Assembly (NCBI GenBank): GCA_934120675.1
Contig: CAKOUU010000008.1
Coordinates: 1 to 64,000, forward strand
DNA from: an uncultured Clostridia bacterium
Lineage (GTDB): Bacteria; Bacillota; Clostridia; TANB77; CAG-508
Length of the DNA stretch: 64,000 bases
Reading direction: 5' to 3'
Shown here: in pieces, positions 46,079 to 54,807 of the stretch
How positions within the stretch are numbered: position 1 is the first letter of the stretch
Layout: the number at the start of each line of letters is the position of its first letter
Position numbers and translations under genes: made by a program
The notes under the pieces: generated by a model
The model's input: only the letters and a program-made list of their open reading frames with translations
The model's database searches: none
Told to the model about the DNA's origin: nothing

Positions 46079-46261
46079 TTTAGTAACCTTTATTTTACTT
46101 TTCTCTTACTTGTTTTTTCTTATTATATTTTTATTTTAATACCTTTTTGCTTAAAAGTCAATTGATTTTTTGATTTTTTGATTTTTTCTTTTTAATCCTT
46201 ACGTAATGAAATTTTACATTAATAATTTTTTTTATTTTTAATAATTTCAGGCCATAACGGT

Positions 46262-46286
46262 GGGATGCCTATAAAATAGACATCCC
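46262..46286 (-). terminator. hairpin after the lipoprotein gene
   Basis: GGGATG-CTA and TAG-CATCCC arms form a stem. The T tract is weak, so termination is only probable. Confidence 0.45.
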
Positions 46287-46302
46287 CTTCATTCCTATCA
46301 GT

Positions 46303-46785
46303 TTACTTATCAAGCACTTCTCTGTATGTGATAACATAAGACTCACCATATATATAAGTGCTTAATCTAGTACTAATATCTACTATCTCATACTTATCAA
46401 AATCAAATAAATTATAAAAACTTTGATATTCTGATTGTTTACGTGTTTTGTATAAGTAGTACTTATATGCTACAGCTTCATTTGCATTATCATCTTCTTT
46501 TTTACCATATGTTACAATATATGATTCGCCATAGCAATATGTATCCATACCTGTTGTAATATCAATTATTTTATAGTTTGTATTATCAAAAGTTGTAAGG
46601 AATTTAAGGTATTCCTTATCGTCTCTTGTACTATAAATTGATATTGAATTCAAGGATGAATCGTCTGTTTCTAATGTTGTATCACTTGTGTCATCAAGAG
46701 TTACTATATTACTTGATTCGCCACAAGAACAAAGTACTATGGTCATACATACAACCAATAAAAATAAATAATACCGTTTTTTCAT
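46303..46785 (-). CDS. putative lipoprotein with an internal duplication
   Basis: 160 aa. A signal peptide ends in the lipobox VLCSCGES (lipid-bearing Cys near 21). After an acidic linker, two repeats of about 45 residues follow (about 48-98 and 105-155). Each has STRDDKEY or KTRKQSEY, then FDNTNYKIIDI or FDFDKYEIVDI, then YCYGESYIVTY or YIYGESYVITY. It is anchored outside the membrane. The repeat is not one I recognise. Confidence 0.75.
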   Translation of the reverse strand: MKKRYYLFLLVVCMTIVLCSCGESSNIVTLDDTSDTTLETDDSSLNSISIYSTRDDKEYLKFLTTFDNTNYKIIDITTGMDTYCYGESYIVTYGKKEDDNANEAVAYKYYLYKTRKQSEYQSFYNLFDFDKYEIVDISTRLSTYIYGESYVITYREVLDK

Positions 46786-46911
46786 GAGATATTCCTCCTT
46801 ACAATTGTTATATGAGTATTAATTGTTACATGCTATTTTTATTGCATAGCTACAAAACCTAAATATATTATACTTTAAACTTACATAAATTTCAATTAAT
46901 TTCAGTATTTT

Positions 46912-46940
46912 TTGATTTTTTCTTTATTTTGTGGTATAAT
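46912..46940 (+). promoter_or_regulatory. promoter of the 92-aa gene
   Basis: TTGATT, 17 nt, TATAAT with GTGG before the -10, matching the promoter at 7592-7620. Confidence 0.75.
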
Positions 46941-46972
46941 TTAATTATCAATTACCCAAGGAGGAATTACAT

Positions 46973-47251
46973 ATGACATATGACGAAAACCAAAACCACT
47001 CCAAGAAAGATTTAGTTGACATCTTGAAAATGGAATATTACGAAAACTACTACAGGAAAGATTCTATTGACATATCTAAAATGCCTTTAGAAAAATTAGA
47101 AACTTTACGGGATCTTGCTCGATATAGAATATCCCAAACTAATTTAGGTGATAAGAAAAAGTTGATTATTTTGAGGCAAGTGCTTTTAACTCTTAATCAC
47201 CGCATTTTGATGAGAAAGTTGATTGAACATAAATATTCCGGTCTTTCTTAA
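46973..47251 (+). CDS. small hypothetical protein, 92 aa
   Basis: A soluble, charged, helical-looking protein starting MTYDENQNHSKKDLVDILK, with a middle KMPLEKLETLRDLARYRISQ. AAGGAGG precedes the ATG. A single-gene unit with its own promoter and terminator, opposite to its neighbours. No family recognised. Confidence 0.7.
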   Translation: MTYDENQNHSKKDLVDILKMEYYENYYRKDSIDISKMPLEKLETLRDLARYRISQTNLGDKKKLIILRQVLLTLNHRILMRKLIEHKYSGLS

Positions 47252-47260
47252 AAGTCATCA

Positions 47261-47282
47261 ATGCTCCCATATTTGGGAGCAT
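47261..47282 (+). terminator. terminator of the 92-aa gene
   Basis: ATGCTCCCA pairs with TGGGAGCAT, followed by TATTTTTC. Confidence 0.8.
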
Positions 47283-47312
47283 TATTTTTCTTATATATAA
47301 TAATATTATTTA

Positions 47313-47388
47313 TGGAGCTTACAGCGAGGATTGAACTCGCGACCTCGGCCTTACCAAGGCCGCACTCTACCAACTGAGCTATGCAAGC
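47313..47388 (-). tRNA. tRNA-Thr (anticodon GGT)
   Basis: A 76-nt cloverleaf on the minus strand, GCTTGCA...TGTAAGC-T-CCA with CCA encoded. The anticodon loop is TTGGTAA; the T arm has GAGTTCAATCCTC. Confidence 0.97.
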
Positions 47389-47524
47389 ATATAGATTGTT
47401 TCAAACTTTCACATAAGCTTTTGACAACCATTTTATAACAAACTGACAACTATAATAATTAATATCAATTTTAAAGTCAATGCCCTATTTGGAACTAATA
47501 TTCCAAAAAGGACATTTTCAAATT

Positions 47525-48160
47525 TTAAAATAAATTTTTTATTGCTTTTTTTCTTATTCTTTGTATTGCATTATCAACTGATTTTATCGGTGTATCAAGC
47601 CTTTTAGCAATAACTTCATAACTTTCACCTTGCATATATCTTTCCAAAACTTGTCCTTCAAATTTGCTTAAAGACTTATGCACAGCATTTTGTATTTCGT
47701 CAAATGATTCTTGTTTCATTATTGTTTCTAGCGGATCTTCTATTGTATCTACTTCAAAAGTTTCAATCAATTCTGTACCATCTTCGTCGTTTTCGTACGC
47801 TGATGTATTTAATGACAAATATGAATTAAGTGGCATATGCTTTTGCCTGTTAGAACTTTTTATTGCAGTTATTAATTGTCTTTCTATACATAAATTTGCA
47901 AATGTTTTAAATGTGTTTTGTTTACAATGGTCAAACCCTTTAATTGCTTTATACAAACCTATCATTCCCTCTTGGATAATATCTTCTCTTTCTGCTCCAA
48001 TAATAAAGTATTTTCCGACTTTTGAGTTTACTAAATCTTTATATTTATCTAGCAAAAATGATAAGGCTTGCTCGTCTCCATCTTTTATTTGAGATATTAT
48101 TTGTTCGTCTGTTAAATTTGCATACTTTTCTGTTGTATAATATATGTTACTATTTTGCAT
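47525..48160 (-). CDS. sigH: RNA polymerase sigma factor SigH (sporulation, sigma-70 family)
   Basis: 211 aa. Region 2 covers ADIIQEGMIGLYKAIKGFD-like sequence (EDIIQEGMIGLYKAI) with TFANLCIERQLITAIKSSNR, and region 4.2 is SYEVIAKRLDTPIKSVDNAIQRIRKK. SigH starts the transition to sporulation in Firmicutes. The ATG at 48160 is preceded by GGAGGTATTT; an ATG 12 codons upstream lacks a ribosome binding site. Confidence 0.92.
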   Translation of the reverse strand: MQNSNIYYTTEKYANLTDEQIISQIKDGDEQALSFLLDKYKDLVNSKVGKYFIIGAEREDIIQEGMIGLYKAIKGFDHCKQNTFKTFANLCIERQLITAIKSSNRQKHMPLNSYLSLNTSAYENDEDGTELIETFEVDTIEDPLETIMKQESFDEIQNAVHKSLSKFEGQVLERYMQGESYEVIAKRLDTPIKSVDNAIQRIRKKAIKNLF

Positions 48161-48213
48161 ATGTCTTAAATACCTCCGCTTGTTACTTTTAGTCATTATA
48201 TCTTTTAAAGTCC

Positions 48214-49905
48214 TTAAAAGTCAAGACTTTCTTTTAAAAATGTCCAAAAATTATCTGTTTCCATGCCTTTTTCCCAAGAGGCAACTCCAGCTAAATTATT
48301 ATTTCTGATTAAGTTTATTTTTTCTGTTAATGATTTTTCATCTTCTATCCAAATTTTCTTTGTATATTGACCATCTTGGTATTCTACATAGTATTGTTTT
48401 AAGTTATCGTCCCATTGTTTTTCTACTCCAGCAGGAATTACATTATACATATTTTTTAATGATACTGTAGTTTGTTTTACAACTTTTCCTGAGCTGTCTT
48501 CTGTCCATAATCTTGTGTATAGTGGAATAGCTAAAATAATTTTATCACTTTTTATTTCTTCTGTTTTTAAAAATTTGTTCAAGCTTACATTTACCCAGTC
48601 ATATCCTGCTGTTGTTCCTGATTTATTACTTGATGTTCCATATTGGTCATATGCCATAAATATTATATAATCTGCAACATCTCCAATTACATTTCTGTCA
48701 AAACACATTGACCATGTTTCAGAGCCATCTGGTGCAGTAACATCAACAGATACTACAAGTCCCATATCTTTTAATCTAGGTGTTAATTCTATTATAAATC
48801 TAGAATACATATCTTTGTCTTCTTGTTTCATATTTTCAAAGTCTATATTTATACCATCTAATTTATATCTAACACAAGCAACTACTATTTCATTTATTAA
48901 TTCTTGTCTTTTATTGTAGTCATTCATTATATCTGAAGTAACATTTATCATTCCATTTCCTGCATTTTGAACCATTGGCCATACTTTATATCCATTTGAA
49001 TGTGCCCATTCTATATATTCTTGACCTGCTTGTCCTATATTTTCAGTTAGTTCTCCTTTTGAATTTAAGTGGAAGAATGCTGGTGATACAACATTTACGC
49101 CATCCATTGTAACCCCTGTTCTATCTGGAGCTGTTGCTACTTCTGAATAATAGTCCCAAACTAAATTTACTTTTCCATCTATTTGTTTTGATTCTTGCAT
49201 TTCTTCTCTAACTACTACTGTATTTGCTATTTTGTTAGATTTTACAAAACCAACTTTTCCATTTTCAGTTCTTATTTTTGCATACCCTTTATCTTCTGAA
49301 ACAACTATTACATAACTTCCTTTTTTTACTCTGTCTACTGTTTTTGCTATAAATTTTGTTGAAGATTTTACTGCTACATCTTTTGTTATTATTGCCTTTT
49401 TTTGTTCTTTTGATGTTGAATCTATTGTTAATACTTTTGAATTTTCTATATATTTAATTTCTATTCCATATACATCTTCTAATTCTGTTATTGGAATATA
49501 TATTGTTCCATTTCTGTTTTCCGCATGTGCATATGTATTTTTATTTGAACCATTTACATTCATTTTGTTTTCTTCTAAGCTTATTGTTGCTATTTTATTA
49601 TTGTATGTTGTTACTATATTATCATTTTCTTTGTCTTCATATATGTATTTATCAAAAAAGTTTCCTAAATCTTGTTTTGATATGTATATGTTGTCATTTT
49701 CTATTATGATTTCTTTCTTTAAGTTTGATGTTACATTTTTGTTGTTTATTACCAAGTTGATGTTTTTGTTTTTGTCTAGTATTATGTGATTATTTATGTT
49801 ATAGGCTATAATTCCTATTAAAATTATTCCTATTATTGTTATAAATGTTTTTATTATTCTTTTTTTCTTTTTTTCTATTTGTTCTTTTGTCATTCTTTGT
49901 TTCAT
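48214..49905 (-). CDS. GH18-family glycoside hydrolase with SH3 and stalk domains
   Basis: 563 aa, anchored by an N-terminal span (about 17-37). Residues about 45-165 resemble a copper-amine-oxidase N-terminal-like stalk (repeated INLVINNKNV, NIYISKQDL, GTIYIPITEL). A bacterial SH3 region follows (about 175-230, KKGSYVIVVSEDKGYAKIRTENGKVGFV). The GH18 domain (about 245-563) has the catalytic DGINIDFEN. Such proteins cleave chitin-like or cortex/peptidoglycan glycans; several act in spore coats. Substrate not assignable. Confidence 0.88.
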   Translation of the reverse strand: MKQRMTKEQIEKKKKRIIKTFITIIGIILIGIIAYNINNHIILDKNKNINLVINNKNVTSNLKKEIIIENDNIYISKQDLGNFFDKYIYEDKENDNIVTTYNNKIATISLEENKMNVNGSNKNTYAHAENRNGTIYIPITELEDVYGIEIKYIENSKVLTIDSTSKEQKKAIITKDVAVKSSTKFIAKTVDRVKKGSYVIVVSEDKGYAKIRTENGKVGFVKSNKIANTVVVREEMQESKQIDGKVNLVWDYYSEVATAPDRTGVTMDGVNVVSPAFFHLNSKGELTENIGQAGQEYIEWAHSNGYKVWPMVQNAGNGMINVTSDIMNDYNKRQELINEIVVACVRYKLDGINIDFENMKQEDKDMYSRFIIELTPRLKDMGLVVSVDVTAPDGSETWSMCFDRNVIGDVADYIIFMAYDQYGTSSNKSGTTAGYDWVNVSLNKFLKTEEIKSDKIILAIPLYTRLWTEDSSGKVVKQTTVSLKNMYNVIPAGVEKQWDDNLKQYYVEYQDGQYTKKIWIEDEKSLTEKINLIRNNNLAGVASWEKGMETDNFWTFLKESLDF

Positions 49906-50034
49906 TTTTTCTTTTCCTTTCGCATATTTATTTTATACTTATACTATATCATAAGTTTTTAAGTTATAAAAGAGGTTTTTTATAATTTTCCGAATTTATA
50001 AAAACAAAAACTACCAATATATTTCGTTATTGAA

Positions 50035-50061
50035 AAAGAGCAGGATATTTTCCTGCCCCTT
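50035..50061. terminator. bidirectional terminator
   Basis: GCAGGA/TCCTGC stem flanked by AAAAAGA and CCCTTTTT. Confidence 0.65.
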
Positions 50062-50066
50062 TTTAA

Positions 50067-50222
50067 TTATGCAACTAAACAAGCATCAATAAATTTCTGT
50101 GTAATGCTATACTTGACTTCTTCATCACACTTTAGAAATCCTTTTTCTGCCATTTCTTGCATCAATTCGATTTCCCGTGAACTTACACTGTTGTCGCACA
50201 AATCTTTGTATTCATCACTGGA
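50067..50222 (-). pseudogene. remnant ORF without start codon
   Basis: An open frame on the minus strand ends KYSITQKFIDACLVA-stop, includes SREIELMQEMAEKGF, and has no ATG/GTG/TTG with a ribosome binding site; a stop lies 5 codons upstream. A terminator follows. It looks like the tail of a former gene, or a short peptide starting at an internal ATG (near 50157). Unrecognised. Confidence 0.4.
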
Positions 50223-50276
50223 AAAAGTCTGTTAATCATTGAAATTAAATGGTTAGTAGACTTTTATTTGCTTAAC

Positions 50277-50316
50277 TTGACAAGTGTTGAATTTTATGTT
50301 AATGTATATGTTAACA
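50277..50316 (+). promoter_or_regulatory. promoter and TGTTAA-N8-TTAACA operator (paralogue 1)
   Basis: TTGACA (50277-50282), 17 nt, TAATGT (50300-50305). The dyad TGTTAATGTATATGTTAACA (50297-50316) overlaps the -10 box. The same arrangement precedes the second paralogue at 50873-50892. Confidence 0.6.
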
Positions 50317-50336
50317 AACTTAAAGGAGGAAACATT

Positions 50337-50801
50337 ATGAATAAAAAAGCAAAATACAAGGAATTAGCAAAGAAGGCATTTCGGCAAGCTTTAAAAGAAG
50401 AAGAAGGTTTAATTTCTCTACAAATTGATCCTTTGGTTCACCTCGACGAAGTTGATTTCAATAACAAGGAGGAATTTAAGGCATTTATGAATCGTTCTTG
50501 CCCATTCTTTATGGATATTGAAGATAAAGAAGGATGGCAAATTTGTATTGACACTTTACAAAAATTAGTTATACAAAAATATAACAATTTGGAAAACGAG
50601 GAATTAAAACCAACTCAAGCATTACAACTTATATTATTAATGGAAACATTTTCTAGTATGACATGGATACAAGATAATCTGAAAGAAAGATTGACAGAAT
50701 TGCCAATGTCAACATATTTAGTATCTAAACTTTATATTATGCCAAATATAGTTCCAGAAGATTTTTTTGAGTTTTTCAAAGAATTAAATAAAGTATTTTA
50801 A
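50337..50801 (+). CDS. hypothetical protein, tandem paralogue 1
   Basis: 154 aa, soluble, mainly helical in appearance, starting MNKKAKYKELAKKAFRQALKEEE. It aligns over its length with the next gene (KAFRQALK, QKYNNLENE, KPTQ, LLMETF, KLNKVF-type end). AAGGAGG lies 7 nt before the ATG; a longer upstream frame crosses the operator and is not used. It has its own promoter, dyad operator and terminator. No family recognised. Confidence 0.75.
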   Translation: MNKKAKYKELAKKAFRQALKEEEGLISLQIDPLVHLDEVDFNNKEEFKAFMNRSCPFFMDIEDKEGWQICIDTLQKLVIQKYNNLENEELKPTQALQLILLMETFSSMTWIQDNLKERLTELPMSTYLVSKLYIMPNIVPEDFFEFFKELNKVF

Positions 50802-50809
50802 CTTTTTAG

Positions 50810-50838
50810 ACACAAGAACTTAAATTAAGTTTTTGTGT
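50810..50838 (+). terminator. terminator of paralogue 1
   Basis: ACACAAGAACTTAA pairs with TTAAGTTTTTGTGT, then TTTTTT. The second paralogue has a related one. Confidence 0.75.
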
Positions 50839-50852
50839 TTTTTTCTGTTAGC

Positions 50853-50892
50853 TTGAAAAATATCACATTTTATGTTAATATATGTGTTAACA
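50853..50892 (+). promoter_or_regulatory. promoter and TGTTAA-N8-TTAACA operator (paralogue 2)
   Basis: TTGAAA (50853-50858), 17 nt, TAATAT (50876-50881). The dyad TGTTAATATATGTGTTAACA (50873-50892) overlaps the -10. Confidence 0.65.
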
Positions 50893-50912
50893 AACTTAAA
50901 GGAGGAAACATT

Positions 50913-51392
50913 ATGGATAAAAAAGTAAAATATAAAAAATTAGCAGAGAGAGCATTTCGGCAAGCTTTAAAAGATGAAGAATATTCACATATATGCATAG
51001 ATTCTCAAGTAGTATCTTTAATGCATAATAGCGACATCGAAAGGTATTATAATACCAAGAAAAAATTCAAAAAATTTATAAATGAATATTCTCCTTTTTT
51101 CATAGAAATTGAGTCTAAGAAAGACTTGCCAATTCTTTTAGAAAATTTGAAACGTTTAGTTATGCAAAAATATAACAACTTAGAAAATGAAAAATTAAAG
51201 CCAACTCAAGTTGCATTCATTATATTATTAATGGAAACATTTGGGGACTTAACAATGGTACAAAATAACTTAAAGCAACGAGTTAACGATTTTCCTATTG
51301 CAGCATATGTAGTGGCACAATTTTATATTATACCTGATATAGAACCTGAAGTCTTTGTAGAATTTTGCAAAAAACTAAATAAGGTATTTTAA
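50913..51392 (+). CDS. hypothetical protein, tandem paralogue 2
   Basis: 159 aa, starting MDKKVKYKKLAERAFRQALKDEE, paralogous to 50337-50801. Homology extends to the 5' leader (TTAACAAACTTAAAGGAGG) and the terminator, so a complete transcription unit was duplicated. The proteins have diverged in the middle while the control region stayed close. Unrecognised. Confidence 0.75.
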   Translation: MDKKVKYKKLAERAFRQALKDEEYSHICIDSQVVSLMHNSDIERYYNTKKKFKKFINEYSPFFIEIESKKDLPILLENLKRLVMQKYNNLENEKLKPTQVAFIILLMETFGDLTMVQNNLKQRVNDFPIAAYVVAQFYIIPDIEPEVFVEFCKKLNKVF

Positions 51393-51401
51393 CTTTTTTA
51401 G

Positions 51402-51431
51402 GCACAAGAACTTAGAATATAGTTTTTGTGC
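51402..51431 (+). terminator. terminator of paralogue 2
   Basis: GCACAAGAACT pairs with AGTTTTTGTGC, then TTTTTTC. Confidence 0.75.
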
Positions 51432-51461
51432 TTTTTTCTTTTATAATATTGAACAAAACAG

Positions 51462-51623
51462 GTTACAGTTCAGTAAGAAATTTTGTAAATTTGCTTTAAA
51501 TGTTGATATACTAATATTTTGCAGTAAAAGACCTATAGGTAGACCCCGGCTATGTTTTTTACAAAAAATATTAATATATCAACATTTATAATAATTAATT
51601 CCTATACTTTACTGAACTGTTAC
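51462..51623. repeat. palindromic element with the conserved loop (module copy B)
   Basis: Outer arms GTTACAGTTCAGTAA (51462-51476) and complement (51609-51623). Inner arms 51498-51520 with 51565-51587 (22 of 23 pairs). The 44-nt loop (51521-51564) shares AAAAGNCC, AGG and AGACCC with 6046-6090. Non-coding, between paralogue 2 and cadA. Confidence 0.75.
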
Positions 51624-51636
51624 ATGTTTCCATTAT

Positions 51637-51663
51637 AAAAAGGCAGATAGCCTGCCTTTTTTT
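51637..51663 (-). terminator. terminator of the cadCA operon
   Basis: AAAAAGGCA and TGCCTTTTT stem. It is symmetric and can act on either strand. Confidence 0.7.
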
Positions 51664-51666
51664 GTC

Positions 51667-53787
51667 TTATTTTAAAATTCTAAGTGTATTAAATATTGTA
51701 ATCAAAGTAACACCAACATCAGCAAAAACTGCTTGCCACATATCAGCAACTCCTAATAAACTTAAAACTAAAGTCAATATTTTAACACCTATTGAAAAAA
51801 TTAAATTTTGTTTTATAATTTTATTTGTCTTTTTAGAAACTTCAATCGCATCACCAATTTTAGAAAGTTCATCTGTCATTATTACAACATCAGAAGCTTC
51901 TATTGCTGAACTCGAACCAATTCCACCCATTGAAATTCCAACATCTGCTCTTGCTAGTACTGGGCTATCATTTATTCCATCACCAACAAATGCAACTTTT
52001 TGGTGTTCATCTCTTTTTGCGATTATTGTATCTAATTCATTGTATTTATCTTGTGGTAACATTTCTGATTTTACCGCTTTTATGCCAACTTCTTTTGCTA
52101 TTTTTTCTGCAATTTCTTTTTTGTCACCTGTGAACATTTTTGTGTTTATTCCTAATCTATGAAGTTTTTCCATTGTTTCTTTTGTTGCTGGTTTTATTTC
52201 ATCTGTTAAAACTATTTTCCCGACAACATTTCCGTCTATATTTAGGTATAGAACTGTTCCAACAATATTTTCTTTATCTGCATTTGTGAATTCTGCATTT
52301 CCAATTTTTATTGTCTTTCCTTCATATTGATATTGAATTCCTTTTCCTGAAACTTCTTCAAAATTTTCAACATTCTCTATTTTTAAATTTTTTTGTTCAT
52401 TCTTATCTTTGTTTCCGTTTAAAATTTCGTTGTCATCTTTGCTAACTAATTTCAAATATTTTTTTAATATTGATTTTGCTATTGGATGATTTGAATTTTT
52501 TTCGCCCATTGCAAAATATTTTAAAACATCTTGTTCTGTGTACATTTCATCAATTGCTTGTATTTCTGACACTGCAAAATTTCCTGTTGTAATTGTTCCT
52601 GTTTTATCAAATATAATTTCTTTGATATCTTTTATTCCATCTAAATAATCACTACCTTTAATCAATATTCCTTTTTTAGATGCCTTACCTATTCCTGAAA
52701 AATAACTTAATGGAACTGATATCGCTATTGAGCATGGGCATGAAATTACTAAGAATATTAGTGCTTTATAAATACTTTCTTTGTAAGTTACCCCTGCTAT
52801 AATTAGTGGCATAAATATTGCTACTAATAGTGCAAGCCCCATTACAACTGGTGTATAGATTTTTGCTGCTTTTGATACAAATGTCTCTGTTTTTGCTTTT
52901 TTGTCTGTTGCATTTTCAACTAAGTTTAATATTTGACTTACTGTACTGTTTTCATATGTTTGCTCAACCTTTACTTCTATTAATCCATTTGTGTTTATGC
53001 TTCCTGATAGAACTTTGCTATTTTCTGATACTTCTATAAGTTTGCTTTCACCTGTTAATGCTGAATTGTCAATTTGAGAATTTCCTTTTATTACAATGCC
53101 ATCTAGTGGTATTTTTTCTCCTGTTTTTACAAGAATAATATCCCCTATTTTTACTTTGTCTGGTGTTACTTGCTCCCATTCTTCACCTTTTTTCAAGTTT
53201 GCATATTCTGGTTTTATATTCATTAAATCTGATATTGATTTTCTTGTTTTATTAACAGCTTTTGATTCTAAAATTTTCCCTATTTCATATAGTGTAATTA
53301 CCATTAGTCCTTCTGAATTTTTTCCAACTAAATATGCTCCTATTGCTGATACTACAATTAGCATATTTTCGTCTAATACTTTGTTTTTAAATAATTGTTT
53401 AAATCCTTTTTTAGCTGTTTTGTATAACAATATAACAAATGCTATTATTGTTAATATATTTGTTATAAGTGTTGATTTGCTTACTATTAAAGCTATTGCA
53501 TATATTATAAGTCCTACTATTATTCTCACAATATCTAGTTCATTGTGTTCTTCTTTTTCTTTGATCTTTTCTCCATCTTCTAAAACCTCAACATCTGGTT
53601 CTAATTTTTGAACTAATTTTGTTATTTCCTTTTTTGGACTTGGTTTGTCTGTTTTAAATGTTAATTTTAATGTTGAAAAATTAACAACTACATCTTCATA
53701 TCCTTCTGTATTTGCTATTTCGTCTTCTACTTTTTTTGCACATGCTGCACAGTCTAACCCCTCTAATGTATATTTATAACTCTTCAA
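51667..53787 (-). CDS. cadA: P1B-type heavy-metal ATPase (Cd/Zn/Pb exporter)
   Basis: 706 aa. It has an N-terminal metal-binding domain with GLDCAACAKKVE, spans, the phosphatase TGES (LTGESKLIE), the transmembrane CPC motif VISCPCSIAISVP, the phosphorylation site FDKTGTITTG and GDGINDSPVLARADVG. CPC with a single CxxC domain and the cadC partner fit a Cd/Zn exporter rather than copper. The start is taken as the TTG with GGAAG 8 nt upstream; a GTG three codons earlier is also possible. It overlaps cadC. Confidence 0.93.
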   Translation of the reverse strand: MKSYKYTLEGLDCAACAKKVEDEIANTEGYEDVVVNFSTLKLTFKTDKPSPKKEITKLVQKLEPDVEVLEDGEKIKEKEEHNELDIVRIIVGLIIYAIALIVSKSTLITNILTIIAFVILLYKTAKKGFKQLFKNKVLDENMLIVVSAIGAYLVGKNSEGLMVITLYEIGKILESKAVNKTRKSISDLMNIKPEYANLKKGEEWEQVTPDKVKIGDIILVKTGEKIPLDGIVIKGNSQIDNSALTGESKLIEVSENSKVLSGSINTNGLIEVKVEQTYENSTVSQILNLVENATDKKAKTETFVSKAAKIYTPVVMGLALLVAIFMPLIIAGVTYKESIYKALIFLVISCPCSIAISVPLSYFSGIGKASKKGILIKGSDYLDGIKDIKEIIFDKTGTITTGNFAVSEIQAIDEMYTEQDVLKYFAMGEKNSNHPIAKSILKKYLKLVSKDDNEILNGNKDKNEQKNLKIENVENFEEVSGKGIQYQYEGKTIKIGNAEFTNADKENIVGTVLYLNIDGNVVGKIVLTDEIKPATKETMEKLHRLGINTKMFTGDKKEIAEKIAKEVGIKAVKSEMLPQDKYNELDTIIAKRDEHQKVAFVGDGINDSPVLARADVGISMGGIGSSSAIEASDVVIMTDELSKIGDAIEVSKKTNKIIKQNLIFSIGVKILTLVLSLLGVADMWQAVFADVGVTLITIFNTLRILK

Positions 53788-54127
53788 TATGTTCACTTCC
53801 TTTCTTTACGATTTGTTCGATGTGTTCATCATCTAAACTGTAAAATATTGTTTTTCCCTCTCTTCTGAATTTTACTAATTTTGACTGTTTTAGTAATCTT
53901 AATTGGTGTGATATTGCTGATTGCGTTGTTCCTACTATGTTTGCTATGTCACACACACATAGTTCTTCTTCTAGCAAGGCATATATTATTTTCATTCTTG
54001 TTGAATCTGCAAATACTTTAAATAACTCCGCTAAGTCGTATATAAAGCCATCTTCTGGCATTTTTTGTTTTACCTTTTTTACTGTTTCTTCGTGCAATAT
54101 GTTGCACTCTGTAAAATTTTCTTCCAT
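53774..54127 (-). CDS. cadC: ArsR/SmtB-family metal repressor (CadC-like)
   Basis: 117 aa. The winged helix includes QSAISHQLRLLKQSKLV, and ELCVCDIA is the metal-binding ELCVCD box of CadC/ArsR. The C-terminal DDEHIEQIV resembles the alpha-5 metal site of SmtB-like regulators. It precedes and overlaps cadA, and a 20-bp dyad upstream is the probable operator. Metal binding would release repression of the efflux pump. Confidence 0.92.
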   Translation of the reverse strand: MEENFTECNILHEETVKKVKQKMPEDGFIYDLAELFKVFADSTRMKIIYALLEEELCVCDIANIVGTTQSAISHQLRLLKQSKLVKFRREGKTIFYSLDDEHIEQIVKKGSEHIEEL

Positions 54128-54230
54128 ATTTATTGATGTTCCTTTCTTTTAAAGGTATAGAATTTAATTTGCATACTCATAATATCCAAATTTTTATTTT
54201 TCAACCCCTTAATACTAATGCTATATGATT

Positions 54231-54287
54231 ATATGAATATTTGTTCATATGTAGTTATATTATATTCTTAATAAAATTTTTTGTCAA
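54231..54287 (-). promoter_or_regulatory. cadCA promoter with CadC/SmtB-type operator
   Basis: On the minus strand TTGACA (54282-54287), 17 nt, TATAAT (54259-54264). The dyad ATATGAATATTTGTTCATAT (54231-54250) lies just downstream of the -10, matching the usual ATATGAA/TTCATAT half sites. Confidence 0.85.
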
Positions 54288-54500
54288 CATCTTTTTAAAG
54301 AAAAAATTTATAATTTAAAATTTTGATAACATCCTACAATCAATAAATTTTAACATCATCTCAAATAAATTCTTAGTAAAATTTACTTAATAAATATCAA
54401 AATATTGTAGCACTAATCAAATTTATTGTAATAGTTCTATGATATTTATACCATACTATTTTTACAGTAATTATGACATAATTATCGCAACAATTATTTA
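54288..54500. other. AT-rich gene-free stretch before the HTH gene
   Basis: No ORF. It holds scattered short inverted words (AAATATCA, TGATATTTA) and TTTACA/TAATTA boxes but no clear promoter spacing. Confidence 0.4.
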
Positions 54501-54513
54501 TGGAGGCTGTTAA

Positions 54514-54729
54514 ATGATTAAAGAATATCGAGTTAAAAATGGCTTTTCACAAGAAGAACTAGCCGAAAAAATAGATATCAGTTGGAGACATCTTCAACGT
54601 TTAGAACACAACGAATCAAAAACTACTGTTAAGACCTTGAAAAAACTTATAAAAGTTCTTAATATTTCCGATGAAGATATTATAAGATATTTAAAAACAG
54701 ATGTTGATATTGAAGAAATCGATTATTAA
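54514..54729 (+). CDS. small XRE-family HTH regulator
   Basis: 71 aa. The HTH is RVKNGFSQEELAEKIDIS followed by WRHLQRLEHNESKT (about 6-40), with an acidic tail DVDIEEIDY. Stand-alone Xre domains of this size act as repressors in mobile elements or as small regulators. The ribosome binding site is TGGAGG. The target is unknown. Confidence 0.85.
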   Translation: MIKEYRVKNGFSQEELAEKIDISWRHLQRLEHNESKTTVKTLKKLIKVLNISDEDIIRYLKTDVDIEEIDY

Positions 54730-54733
54730 ATAC

Positions 54734-54771
54734 AAAAATGAGATTAACTCTTTTGAATTAATCTCATTTTT
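54734..54771 (+). terminator. convergent terminator
   Basis: AAAAATGAGATTAA pairs with TTAATCTCATTTTT. It lies between the HTH gene and dnaJ. Confidence 0.85.
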
Positions 54772-54807
54772 GGCATTCACAATATTTAACTATAAAATTT
54801 TTATACA

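Noticed and set aside
54288..54500. Possible small RNA or origin-like AT-rich region
   Set aside because: Only AT-rich sequence with weak short dyads; no promoter-terminator pair.
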